Below, in pieces: positions 1 through 6,825 of a stretch of DNA of 11,062 nt. The notes beneath the pieces were generated by a model. It worked only from the letters and a program-made list of their open reading frames with translations, did not search any database and was not told the DNA's origin. Position 1 is the stretch's first letter. Each line of letters starts with the position of its first letter. The position numbers and the translations under genes are program-made. The stretch comes from Prevotella sp. UBA3757 (lineage in GTDB: Bacteria; Bacteroidota; Bacteroidia; Bacteroidales; Bacteroidaceae). The DNA lies in assembly GCA_002371715.1 (NCBI GenBank), contig DFGF01000172.1, positions 16,066 through 27,127 of the forward strand. The letters run 5' to 3'.

Positions 1-833
1 TGGGGCTGCGCGTCAACCCCGAATACTCCGAAGTGGGCACCCTGCTTTATAACCCCTGTGCTCCGGGCACGCGCTTTGGTGTGACGGCCGACAAGCTGCC
101 CGACGTGCTGCCTGCCGACATCCGCGGCTTCCACTGCCATTGCCATTGCGAGAGCGGTTCAGACGTCTTTGAGCGCACCCTCAGCCATATCGAACAGAAG
201 TTCAGTCGCTGGTTCTCCCAGTTGGAGTGGGTCAACTTTGGCGGCGGTCACCTCGTGACACGTGCCGACTACGACGTTGACCGGCTGGTGCGCATCATTT
301 CCGGTTTCCACGAGCGCTATCCCCACCTGCGTGTCATCTTCGAGCCGGGCAGTGCCTTTGCCTGGCAGACGGGGCCGCTGGTGTCCAGCGTGGTCGACAT
401 TGTCGAGGATCACGGCATCCGCACGGCCATCCTCGACGTCAGTTTTACCTGCCATATGCCCGACTGCCTGGAAATGCCATACTATCCTGACGTGCGCGGT
501 GCTGAGCACGTGGATACTCTGAGTGATCTGAGTAATCTGAGTAATCCGAGTAATCCGAATACTCTGAGTAATCCGAATACTCAGAATTGTCCTGTCTACC
601 GCCTTGGCGGCAACAGTTGTCTGGCGGGCGACTTCATGGGCTACTGGCGCTTTCCGCGCGAGCTGCAGGTCGGCGACGAGGTCATATTCGAGGACATGAT
701 ACACTACACTACCGTCAAAACCACCACTTTCAACGGCATCACTCACCCCTCGCTGACCATGCTTCATGCTGACGGCAGGCTTGAACTGCTGCGCCGCTTC
801 ACCTATGAGGACTATCGCAGTCGTATGGACTGA
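1..833 (+). CDS. nspC: carboxynorspermidine decarboxylase, 3' part (5' end outside window)
   Basis: NspC is a PLP-dependent, alanine-racemase-fold enzyme of the cytoplasm that decarboxylates carboxynorspermidine or carboxyspermidine in the alternative polyamine pathway. The open frame runs in from the window edge (first full codon at base 3, reading GLRVNPEYSEVGT), so the GTG at 33 is internal and the PLP-lysine region is missing. Visible family motifs are LYNPCAPGTRFG, GGGH, the EPGSAF phosphate-binding segment (codon GAG at 342), CHMPDCLEMPY, and GGNSCLAGDFMG with the conserved Cys codon at 618. The C-terminal FEDMIHYTTVKTTTFNGITHPS block is also typical. Two oddities stand out. About 24 residues of Asn/Ser/Leu/Pro-rich 9-bp repeats (516-587) lie between the VRGA and YRLGGNSC motifs, where I recall relatives having only a short loop. 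An alternating His-Cys run (132-149) lies where HFH is more usual. The frame is intact through both, so the enzyme is probably active. The family call is secure. Confidence 0.93.
   Translation, partial: GLRVNPEYSEVGTLLYNPCAPGTRFGVTADKLPDVLPADIRGFHCHCHCESGSDVFERTLSHIEQKFSRWFSQLEWVNFGGGHLVTRADYDVDRLVRIISGFHERYPHLRVIFEPGSAFAWQTGPLVSSVVDIVEDHGIRTAILDVSFTCHMPDCLEMPYYPDVRGAEHVDTLSDLSNLSNPSNPNTLSNPNTQNCPVYRLGGNSCLAGDFMGYWRFPRELQVGDEVIFEDMIHYTTVKTTTFNGITHPSLTMLHADGRLELLRRFTYEDYRSRMD
516..587 (+). repeat. 9-bp tandem repeat, eight units, in frame inside nspC
   Basis: Eight consecutive 9-bp units near the consensus aatctgagt begin at 516, 525, 534, 543, 552, 561, 570 and 579. They are translated as triplets such as NLS, NPS, NPN and TLS. 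The unit length preserves frame. Of the three + strand frames of the consensus, only the one used is free of stops: the others read atc-tga or gag-taa. The units differ by point changes, so the array is not freshly expanded. Confidence 0.9.
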
Positions 834-848
834 ATCCATGTAAAGAAA

Positions 849-891
849 AACGAGCCGTAATCTCGTTGCTGACGAGCCGTAATCTCGTTGC
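849..891 (+). repeat. tandemly duplicated 20-bp hairpin element
   Basis: The 20-bp sequence acgagccgtaatctcgttgc occurs at 850-869 and again, identical, at 872-891. Each copy contains an inverted repeat around the loop ccgtaat. The first copy has a 6-bp stem (aacgag 849-854, ctcgtt 862-867) and the second a 5-bp stem (872-876, 884-888). No T-run follows, so these are not good intrinsic terminators alone. The element sits just downstream of the nspC stop codon. It could be an mRNA 3'-end stabiliser or a small REP-like repeat; its function is unknown. Confidence 0.75.
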
Positions 892-924
892 CAGTGAGGT
901 TACGGGTCAGGCGTGGTAATGTTG

Positions 925-961
925 AAAGTTTCTTAAATTATAAGGTTTTGGAAACTTTTTT
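925..961 (+). terminator. possible weak intrinsic terminator downstream of nspC
   Basis: An exact 8-bp inverted repeat (aaagtttc 925-932, gaaacttt 951-958) is followed by three further T residues, giving a run of six T at 956-961. The loop is 18 nt and the stem is AT-rich, so termination would be weak. Its position between nspC and the bat promoter fits a terminator, but an operator-like palindrome is an alternative. Confidence 0.4.
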
Positions 962-1007
962 AATATTATTTAGGTATGACGGTGGGCAGTATAAGGAGGA
1001 AAATGCG

Positions 1008-1015
1008 TACTTTTG
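1008..1015 (+). promoter_or_regulatory. Bacteroidetes-type -7 promoter box for the bat operon
   Basis: TACTTTTG matches the TAnnTTTG -7 consensus of the Bacteroidetes primary sigma factor and lies 51 bp before the moxR-type start codon. Transcription would begin around 1020-1024. I see no clear TTTG at the -33 position (about 983-988), so the upstream element is weak. The short leader from about 1022 to 1066 is AT-rich without a Shine-Dalgarno sequence, as usual in this phylum. Confidence 0.6.
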
Positions 1016-1066
1016 CAGCCAAATTACAAAATAGTTAGTCAATTAAAAGCGTAAAGAATAAAGATT

Positions 1067-2062
1067 ATGGCAGAAGCTATTGACATCCGCGAGCTGAACA
1101 TGCGGATAGAACAACAGAGTGGATTCGTGCAGAATCTGGTGACGGGCATGAATCAGGTCATCGTGGGACAGCGTCACTTGGTAGACTCCTTGCTGATAGG
1201 ACTGCTGAGCGACGGCAACATCCTGCTGGAAGGTGTGCCCGGACTGGCTAAGACGTTGGCCATCAAGACACTGTCGCAGCTGATAGATGCCACCTACAGC
1301 CGTATTCAGTTTACACCCGACCTGCTCCCCGCCGACGTGACGGGTACGATGATTTACTCGCAGAAGGACGAGAAGTTCCAGGTCAAGCAGGGTCCTATAT
1401 TTGCCAACTTCGTGCTGGCCGACGAAATTAACCGTGCACCGGCCAAGGTGCAGAGTGCACTGCTGGAAGGCATGCAGGAGAAGCAGGTCACCATTGGCAG
1501 CGAGACGTTCCGACTGCCCAATCCCTTCCTGGTGATGGCTACCCAGAACCCGATAGAGCAAGAGGGTACCTATCCGTTGCCCGAGGCCCAGATGGACCGT
1601 TTCATGCTGAAAGTCATCATCGATTATCCTACCATCGACGAGGAGAAGCGCATCCTGCGCGAAAACATCCAGGAGTCGCTGCCCAAGGTGTCGCCCGTGA
1701 CCACTGCCGCCGAGATACTGCAGGCGCGCAAGGTGGTGCGTGAGGTTTACCTTGACGAGAAGATTGAGCAGTACATAGCCGACATCGTGTTTGCTACGCG
1801 CTATCCTGACCGCTATGGCCTTAAGGACATGAAGAACCTGATAGCCTTTGGTGGTTCGCCCCGTGCCTCCATCAATCTGGCCAAGGCTGCCCGTGCCTAC
1901 GCTTTCATCAAGCGTCGTGGCTACGTGGTGCCCGAGGACGTGCGTGCCGTGGCTCACGACGTGCTGCGCCACCGCATCGGACTGACCTACGAGGCCGAGG
2001 CTTCGAACGTCACCACCGAGGAGATTGTCTCGAAGATTATCAATAAGGTCGAAGTTCCCTGA
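1067..2062 (+). CDS. moxR: MoxR-family AAA+ ATPase of the bat operon
   Basis: This is a cytoplasmic AAA+ ATPase of the MoxR family, thought to act as a chaperone-like motor for the VWA proteins encoded next to it. The 331-residue length is typical. Walker A is GVPGLAKT (residues 56-63), Walker B is VLADE (116-120), sensor 1 is ATQN (158-161), the EAQMDRF arginine motif is at 173-179, and the sensor 2 segment GGSPRAS is at 262-268. The ATG at 1067 follows an A-rich leader and the protein begins in the usual way for the family. It is the first gene after the TACTTTTG box and heads a run of six bat genes on the same strand. Its substrate cannot be read from the sequence. The family call is secure. 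Confidence 0.95.
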   Translation: MAEAIDIRELNMRIEQQSGFVQNLVTGMNQVIVGQRHLVDSLLIGLLSDGNILLEGVPGLAKTLAIKTLSQLIDATYSRIQFTPDLLPADVTGTMIYSQKDEKFQVKQGPIFANFVLADEINRAPAKVQSALLEGMQEKQVTIGSETFRLPNPFLVMATQNPIEQEGTYPLPEAQMDRFMLKVIIDYPTIDEEKRILRENIQESLPKVSPVTTAAEILQARKVVREVYLDEKIEQYIADIVFATRYPDRYGLKDMKNLIAFGGSPRASINLAKAARAYAFIKRRGYVVPEDVRAVAHDVLRHRIGLTYEAEASNVTTEEIVSKIINKVEVP

Positions 2063-2063
2063 T

Positions 2064-2112
2064 GTTGAACGTTGAACATTGAACATTGAGCTTTGAACAT
2101 TGAACGTCGAAC
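2064..2112 (+). repeat. 7-bp tandem repeat, seven units, filling the moxR/DUF58 spacer
   Basis: Seven heptamers close to the consensus attgaac start at 2064, 2071, 2078, 2085, 2092, 2099 and 2106 (gttgaac, gttgaac, attgaac, attgagc, tttgaac, attgaac, gtcgaac). The array begins one base after the moxR stop codon and ends immediately before the DUF58 ATG at 2113. Six of the seven units contain TGA. Because 7 is not a multiple of 3, these stops fall in all three frames, which blocks any read-through between the two genes. Confidence 0.92.
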
Positions 2113-2982
2113 ATGGAGACGAGTGAGATACTAAAAAAGGTACGGAAGATTGAGATCAAGGCACGCGGCTTGAGCTCGAACGTCTTTGCCGGCCAATACC
2201 ATTCGGCCTTCAAGGGCAGGGGTATGGCCTTCAGCGAGGTGCGCGAGTATCAGTATGGCGACGACGTGCGCGATATTGACTGGAACGTGACAGCCCGTTT
2301 CCACCGCCCCTACATCAAGGTGTTCGAGGAGGAGCGTGAACTGACGGTGATGCTGATGATAGACGTCAGCGGTTCGCTGGACTTCGGCACGCAGCGCCAG
2401 CTGAAGCGCGACATGGTGACAGAGATTGCCGCCACCATTGCCTTCAGTGCCATCCAGAATAACGACAAAATCGGCGTGGTGTTCTTCTCTGACCAGATAG
2501 AGAAGTACATTCCGCCCAAGAAGGGCCGCAAGCACATCCTGTATATCATCCGCGAACTGCTCGACTTCAAGCCGCAGTCGCATCGTACCAACGTGAAGCA
2601 GGCCCTGGAGTTCCTGACCAGCGTGGCCAAGCGCCGCTGCACGGCCTTCGTGCTGAGCGACTTCTACGATACGCAGGACTTCCTGCAGCCCCTGCAGATA
2701 TGTAACCGCAAGCATGACGTCGTGGCTCTGCAGGTCTACGACATCCGGGCCAGGGAATTGCCCGACGTAGGACTGATGCGCGTGGTGGATGCCGAGACGG
2801 GCTACGAACAGTATATCGACACGTCGAGCCGACTGTTGCGCCAGGCCCATGAGCGCTATTGGCGCCAGGCCCAGGAACGCCTCGTGGACACCATGCAGAA
2901 GAGCAACGTTGACCTGGTGTCGATAGCTACGAATGAGGACTATGTGAAGTCGTTGCTGCTACTCTTTAAACGCAGAAGTTGA
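2113..2982 (+). CDS. DUF58 domain protein (VWA-like) of the bat operon
   Basis: This is a DUF58 protein, the usual partner of MoxR ATPases, with a VWA-like fold in its second half. I see no signal peptide or membrane segment in its 289 residues, so it is predicted cytoplasmic. The DUF58 signature runs GRGMAFSEVREYQYGDDVRDIDWN (residues 35-58, split here as GRGMAFSEVREYQ and YGDDVRDIDWN) followed by RPYIKVFEEERELTVML. The metal-binding MIDAS-like motif is DVSGS (D84, S86, S88), and T159 and D183 (LSDFYD) are plausible further ligands. The ATG at 2113 directly abuts the 7-bp repeat spacer. The stop codon overlaps the next start as TGATG, suggesting translational coupling. The exact role is unknown; presumably it adapts the ATPase to the membrane Bat proteins. 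Confidence 0.93.
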   Translation: METSEILKKVRKIEIKARGLSSNVFAGQYHSAFKGRGMAFSEVREYQYGDDVRDIDWNVTARFHRPYIKVFEEERELTVMLMIDVSGSLDFGTQRQLKRDMVTEIAATIAFSAIQNNDKIGVVFFSDQIEKYIPPKKGRKHILYIIRELLDFKPQSHRTNVKQALEFLTSVAKRRCTAFVLSDFYDTQDFLQPLQICNRKHDVVALQVYDIRARELPDVGLMRVVDAETGYEQYIDTSSRLLRQAHERYWRQAQERLVDTMQKSNVDLVSIATNEDYVKSLLLLFKRRS

Positions 2983-4028
2983 TGAAAAGAATACTCATAT
3001 CTATATATCTGACAGCCATCTGTCTGGCGGTTTTCGCTCAAGCAGGCCTTCGGGCTACGATTGACCCTATCGAGATGCTGATAGGCCAGCAGGCGCAGGT
3101 GACCCTGACCGTCCAGTCGGCCAGCGACGGTGCCAAGATAGAGTGGCCGAAACTACAGCCCAGACAGATGCTGGTGCCTGGTGTCGAGATACTGGGCAGC
3201 CAGCAGACGGACGACCATACCCTGGTCATCCGTCTGACGTCGTTCGACGGCTCGCTCTACCATCTGCCAGGCTTCAAGGTGAAGGTTGACGGCAAGGAGC
3301 TGACGTCGGAAGACCTGGCGCTGAAGGTGGTTGAGGTGGAGGTGGACACCACGCAGCTGAACAAGATGTTCCCCCCGAAGGACGTACAGGACAACCCCTT
3401 CCAGTGGAGCGACTGGAGCCTGTCGTTCTGGCTGAGCATCGTCCTGCTGCTCCTGATAGCCGTGACCTATTACCTCTACGTCCGGCTGCGTGCGGGCAAG
3501 CCCATCATCACGCATATCAAGATAGTGAAACGGCTGCTGCCCCACCAGAAGGCCATGAAGGAGATAGAACAGATCAAGGCCGACAAGATGGTGGCTTCCG
3601 AGAACCAGAAGGAGTATTACACCAAGCTGACCGACACGCTGCGCCGCTACATTGAGGAGCGTTACGGATTCTCGGCCATGGAGATGACCAGTGCGGAAAT
3701 CATTGACCGCCTGACGGCGTCGGGAGACCAGCAGAGCCTCACGGAGTTGCGCCAGCTGTTCATGACGGCCGACCTGGTGAAGTTTGCCAAGTATTCCACC
3801 CTGATCAATGAGAACGACCAGAACCTGGTGAATGCCATTGACTTTATCAACCAGACCAAGCTCGACAACCAGCCCACGGAGGAGACCGTCCGTCCGCAGT
3901 TGTCGGCCGAAGACCAGCGCACGCAGCAGGAGCGCCGTGTGCTGAAGTGGGTCATCGGCGGTTTGGTCGTGGCAGGTGCCGCCTTGTTCTGCTACATTAT
4001 TTATAATGTTTACCAGCTATTAGCTTAG
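2982..4028 (+). CDS. BatD/DUF4381-like membrane protein of the bat operon
   Basis: This 348-residue envelope protein sits between DUF58 and batA, where Bacteroidetes bat operons carry a short BatD-like protein. A signal peptide is visible (MKRILISIYLTAICLAVFA, likely cleaved near residue 21). It is followed by a beta-rich domain resembling the BatD N-terminus (IDPIEMLIGQQAQVTLTV) and a membrane segment at about 147-168. A helical region with YYTKLTDTLRRYIEERYGF (212-230) resembles the DUF4381 and BatD C-terminal motif, and a second membrane segment lies at about 321-345. I chose ATG at 2982 because it overlaps the previous stop as TGATG; the TTG at 2979 in the same frame is a less likely start. 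The family assignment is by motif resemblance and is less certain than for its neighbours. Confidence 0.8.
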   Translation: MKRILISIYLTAICLAVFAQAGLRATIDPIEMLIGQQAQVTLTVQSASDGAKIEWPKLQPRQMLVPGVEILGSQQTDDHTLVIRLTSFDGSLYHLPGFKVKVDGKELTSEDLALKVVEVEVDTTQLNKMFPPKDVQDNPFQWSDWSLSFWLSIVLLLLIAVTYYLYVRLRAGKPIITHIKIVKRLLPHQKAMKEIEQIKADKMVASENQKEYYTKLTDTLRRYIEERYGFSAMEMTSAEIIDRLTASGDQQSLTELRQLFMTADLVKFAKYSTLINENDQNLVNAIDFINQTKLDNQPTEETVRPQLSAEDQRTQQERRVLKWVIGGLVVAGAALFCYIIYNVYQLLA

Positions 4029-4044
4029 AGAGAGAAGATAAGAC

Positions 4045-5040
4045 ATGGAATTTGCCAATAAGGAATATTTGTTTCTGTTGCTGCTGATGATACCCTACCT
4101 GATATGGTATCTGATGTATAGGAAGAAGAGCGAGCCCACGATGCGCATGAGCGACACGCGTGCCTACCGCTACGCTCCCCGTTCCTGGCGCGTGACGCTG
4201 ATGCCCCTGCAACTGCTGCTGCGCCTTGCCGTATTCGTATTGCTGATACTGGTGCTGGCGCGCCCGCAGACCAGTAATTCCTGGAAGGATGAAACCATGG
4301 AGGGCATCGACATCATGCTGGCCATGGACGTGTCGACATCCATGCTGGCCGAAGACCTGAAGCCCAACCGCATTGAGGCCGCCAAACAGGTGGCATCCGA
4401 CTTCATCATCGGCCGTCCCAGTGACAATATCGGCCTGACCATTTTTGCCGGCGAGGCCTTTACGCAGTGTCCCATGACCACCGATCATGCCTCGCTGCTG
4501 AACCTGCTGCGCGGTGTGCGTACCGACATTGCCCAGCGGCTGATAGAGGACGGTACGGCCATCGGCATGGGACTGGCCAATGCCGTCAGCCGACTGAAGG
4601 ATTCGAAGGCCAAGTCGAAGGTGGTCATCCTGCTGACCGACGGTTCGAACAACCGTGGCGACCTGTCGCCCATGACGGCGGCAGAGATAGCCAAGAGTTT
4701 TGGCATCCGCGTCTACACCATCGGTGTGGGTACCAACAAGGTTGCCCCTTACCCCATGCCCGTGGCGGGAGGCATCCAGTATGTCAACATGCCTGTCGAG
4801 ATTGACACCAAGATGTTGCAGGACATCGCCTCGGCCACCGACGGCGACTTCTATCGGGCCACCAATAACAAGGAACTGCAGCAGATATACAAGGAGATTG
4901 ACAAGCTGGAGAAGTCGAAGCTCAATGTCAAGAAGTACAGTAAGCGCTACGAGGCCTATCAGCCCCTGGCACTGGCTGCCGTCATCGTGCTGCTGCTGGA
5001 GATTCTGTTAAGAATTACCGTGTTCCGTAAACTGCCCTAA
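4045..5040 (+). CDS. batA: aerotolerance protein BatA, membrane-anchored VWA protein
   Basis: BatA is an inner-membrane protein with one VWA domain. The 331-residue protein has two N-terminal membrane segments (about 8-24 and 53-72), then the conserved LARPQ, the VWA domain, and a C-terminal membrane segment (about 306-327). The MIDAS is complete: DVSTS (D95, S97, S99), T171 in EDGTAIG, and D199 in LLTDGSNN. MLAEDLKPNRIEAAK and IFAGEAFTQCPMTTD are classic Bat motifs. Start ATG at 4045 follows a 16-bp purine-rich spacer. BatA and the next protein are paralogues, and the order BatA then BatB agrees with known bat operons. Metal-dependent ligand binding is inferred from the family, and the ligand is unknown. 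The domain's side of the membrane is not proven here. Confidence 0.93.
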   Translation: MEFANKEYLFLLLLMIPYLIWYLMYRKKSEPTMRMSDTRAYRYAPRSWRVTLMPLQLLLRLAVFVLLILVLARPQTSNSWKDETMEGIDIMLAMDVSTSMLAEDLKPNRIEAAKQVASDFIIGRPSDNIGLTIFAGEAFTQCPMTTDHASLLNLLRGVRTDIAQRLIEDGTAIGMGLANAVSRLKDSKAKSKVVILLTDGSNNRGDLSPMTAAEIAKSFGIRVYTIGVGTNKVAPYPMPVAGGIQYVNMPVEIDTKMLQDIASATDGDFYRATNNKELQQIYKEIDKLEKSKLNVKKYSKRYEAYQPLALAAVIVLLLEILLRITVFRKLP

Positions 5041-5047
5041 AGGTACT

Positions 5048-5087
5048 GAAATAGTCAAATAGTAAATTGTTAAATAGTAAGTTATAT
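5048..5087 (+). repeat. degenerate 7-8-bp repeat in the batA/batB spacer
   Basis: The heptamer aaatagt recurs at 5049, 5057 and 5072, with the variant aaattgt at 5064, giving a spacing of 8, 7 and 8 bp. The rest of the 48-bp spacer (5080-5087) is AT-rich. The repeat ends just before the GTG start of batB and contains TAG and TAA stops. It resembles the moxR/DUF58 array in placement but is more degenerate. Confidence 0.6.
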
Positions 5088-5088
5088 C

Positions 5089-6822
5089 GTGTTTAGATTC
5101 GAAGACCCTATATACCTCTACCTGCTGGCCGTCATACCCGTGCTGGTCATCGTGCGCCTGCTGATGGTGCGCCAGCAGAAGAAACGGCTGCGTAAGTTTG
5201 GCGACCCCGAGTTGGTGCGCCAGCTGATGCCCGACGTGTCGCGCATCCGTCCGGCCGTCAAGTTCTGGGTGCTGCTGGCTGCCCTGTCGCTGCTCATCGT
5301 CATGCTGGCGCGTCCGCAGTTTGGCACCAAGATTTCGCACGAGAAGCGTACAGGCATTGAGACCATCATTGCCATGGACGTCAGCAACTCCATGTTGGCT
5401 GAGGATGTGGCTCCAAGCCGTCTGGACCGTTCAAAGATGATGGTCGAGAATCTGGTCGACCACTTCACTAACGACAAGATTGGCCTGATAGTCTTTGCCG
5501 GCGACGCCTTCATCCAGTTGCCCATCACCAGCGACTACGTCAGCGCCAAGATGTTCCTGGGCAGCATTTCTCCCTCGATGATAGCCACACAGGGCACCGA
5601 TATTGCCGCTGCCATCAATATGGCCGTCCACAGTTTCACCCGGCAGGAGGGTGTCGGCAAGGCTATCATCGTCATCACCGACGGTGAAGACCATGAGGGG
5701 CGTGCCATCGAGGCCGCCAAGGATGCCAAGGACCGAGGTATGCGCGTCTACGTCTTAGGTGTCGGCTCGCCCAGTGGTGCGCCGATTCCCATCGGCGACG
5801 GCGAATACCTGCGCGACCAGAGCGGCCAGACGGTCATGACGGGGCTGAACGAACAGATGTGCCGTGAACTGGCTCAGGCCGGTGGCGGTGCCTATATCCA
5901 TGTCGACAATAATAGCAATGCCCAGCAGCAGCTGGACAACGAACTTGACAAACTGGCCAAGAAGGAGATTGAGACCACCATCTTTAGCGAATACGACGAA
6001 CAGTTTCAGGCCGTGGGCGTCATAGCCCTGCTCCTATTGATACTTGAGATATGTATCCTGGAAGTGAAGAACCCGCTCTTGAAGCGTGTCTCGCTGTTCA
6101 GTAGAAGCGAGCGGATAGCCTCTGCACGACTCATTCTTCTGGTCATCATATCTCTCATCTCTCACTTCTCGCCTCTCACCTCTCATGCACAGTCCGACCG
6201 CCAGCTGGTGCGTCACGGCAATAAGGAGTTCCGCAAGGGCAACAGTGCTGAGGCTGAGGTGCTGTACCGCAAGGCTGTCGAGAAGAATGCCCGCAACCCG
6301 CAGGCTAACTACAACCTTGGCAATGCCCTGCTGATGCAGCGTAAGGACTCGCTGGCCCTGAGCCAGTTTGACGCTGCTGCCAAGCTGGAGACCAACCCCG
6401 TGCGCCGTGCCCAGGCTTATCATAACATGGGTGTCATCTGCCAGCAGCACCAGCAGTACGGCGAAGCCATCGAAGCCTATAAGGAGTCGCTTCGCAACAA
6501 TCCCAACGACGACCAGACGCGCTATAACCTGGCCCTCTGCAAGCGGCTGCAGAAGCAGCAGCAACAACAGCAGCAACAGAACCAGAACAATAAAGACAAT
6601 AAGGATAATAAGGACAATAAAGACCAACAGAAGCAGGACCAGCAGAAGCAGGATAATCAGAAAAAGCAAGACCAGCAGCAGAAGCAGGACGACCAGAAGA
6701 TGAGTCGCGAGAATGCCGAGCAGTTGCTGAATGCCGCCATGCAGGAGGAGAAACAGACGCAGGAGCGCATGAAGAAAGCCCAGCAGAAAGCTGGTAAACG
6801 GGTATTGCAGAAAAATTGGTAA
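5089..6822 (+). CDS. batB: BatB-BatC fusion: VWA membrane protein joined to a TPR protein
   Basis: One open frame of 577 residues encodes two proteins that are usually separate. Residues 1-335 are BatB: membrane segments at about 8-26 and 58-74, LARPQ, MIDAS DVSNS (D97, S99, S101), T170, D198 in ITDGED, and a membrane segment at about 307-325 followed by NPLLKRV, where BatB normally ends. Residues 347-367 are a hydrophobic signal-like linker ending SHA. Residues 370-577 are BatC: about three TPR units (372-474) including NYNLGNALL, a Gln/Asn/Lys/Asp-rich region (489-537) with four NKD triplets, and the typical end RVLQKNW. The GTG start at 5089 is chosen because stops precede it and the next in-frame ATG would delete the first membrane segment. 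No in-frame ATG or GTG lies at the junction, so BatC cannot easily start separately. It ends 3 bp before batD. Confidence 0.9.
   Translation: MFRFEDPIYLYLLAVIPVLVIVRLLMVRQQKKRLRKFGDPELVRQLMPDVSRIRPAVKFWVLLAALSLLIVMLARPQFGTKISHEKRTGIETIIAMDVSNSMLAEDVAPSRLDRSKMMVENLVDHFTNDKIGLIVFAGDAFIQLPITSDYVSAKMFLGSISPSMIATQGTDIAAAINMAVHSFTRQEGVGKAIIVITDGEDHEGRAIEAAKDAKDRGMRVYVLGVGSPSGAPIPIGDGEYLRDQSGQTVMTGLNEQMCRELAQAGGGAYIHVDNNSNAQQQLDNELDKLAKKEIETTIFSEYDEQFQAVGVIALLLLILEICILEVKNPLLKRVSLFSRSERIASARLILLVIISLISHFSPLTSHAQSDRQLVRHGNKEFRKGNSAEAEVLYRKAVEKNARNPQANYNLGNALLMQRKDSLALSQFDAAAKLETNPVRRAQAYHNMGVICQQHQQYGEAIEAYKESLRNNPNDDQTRYNLALCKRLQKQQQQQQQQNQNNKDNKDNKDNKDQQKQDQQKQDNQKKQDQQQKQDDQKMSRENAEQLLNAAMQEEKQTQERMKKAQQKAGKRVLQKNW
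6127..6189 (+). repeat. translated linker with 7-bp repeats at the batB/batC junction
   Basis: Twenty-one codons encode a peptide beginning RLILLVII and ending SPLTSHA. The 3' half is five heptamers near the consensus tctcacc, at 6153, 6160, 6167, 6174 and 6181. The consensus has no stop in any + strand frame. The same 21-codon segment recurs at 8701-8763 with 52 of 63 bases identical by my count. The peptide (basic residue, hydrophobic core, S-H-A end) resembles a signal peptide. Confidence 0.85.
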
Positions 6823-6825
6823 AAC

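Noticed and set aside
516..587. CRISPR array
   Set aside because: The units are 9 bp, contiguous, without spacers, and translated within nspC.
993..1038. aaggagg followed by ATG and a 10-residue reading frame upstream of the MoxR gene
   Set aside because: It looks like a leader peptide with a good Shine-Dalgarno sequence, but it overlaps the -7 promoter box and would lie upstream of the predicted transcription start. Shine-Dalgarno use is also rare in this phylum.
1043..2086. 347-residue open frame on the minus strand opposite the MoxR gene
   Set aside because: It mirrors the MoxR coding frame, resembles no family I recognise, is Leu/His/Gln-rich as antisense frames of this codon usage are, and begins in the attgaac repeat. 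It is a shadow.
2979..2981. TTG as start codon of the BatD-like protein
   Set aside because: The adjacent ATG at 2982 gives a normal signal peptide and the common TGATG overlap with the upstream stop.
6589..6624. Four 9-bp units (aataaggac-like) in the BatC tail as a novel repeat
   Set aside because: BatC proteins usually have a low-complexity Gln/Asn/Lys/Asp-rich C-terminal region, so this is ordinary for the family.
6034..6669. Leu/Ile/Val-rich minus-strand frame opposite batC
   Set aside because: Its apparent hydrophobic run is the antisense of the Gln/Asn/Lys-rich BatC tail, not a membrane protein.
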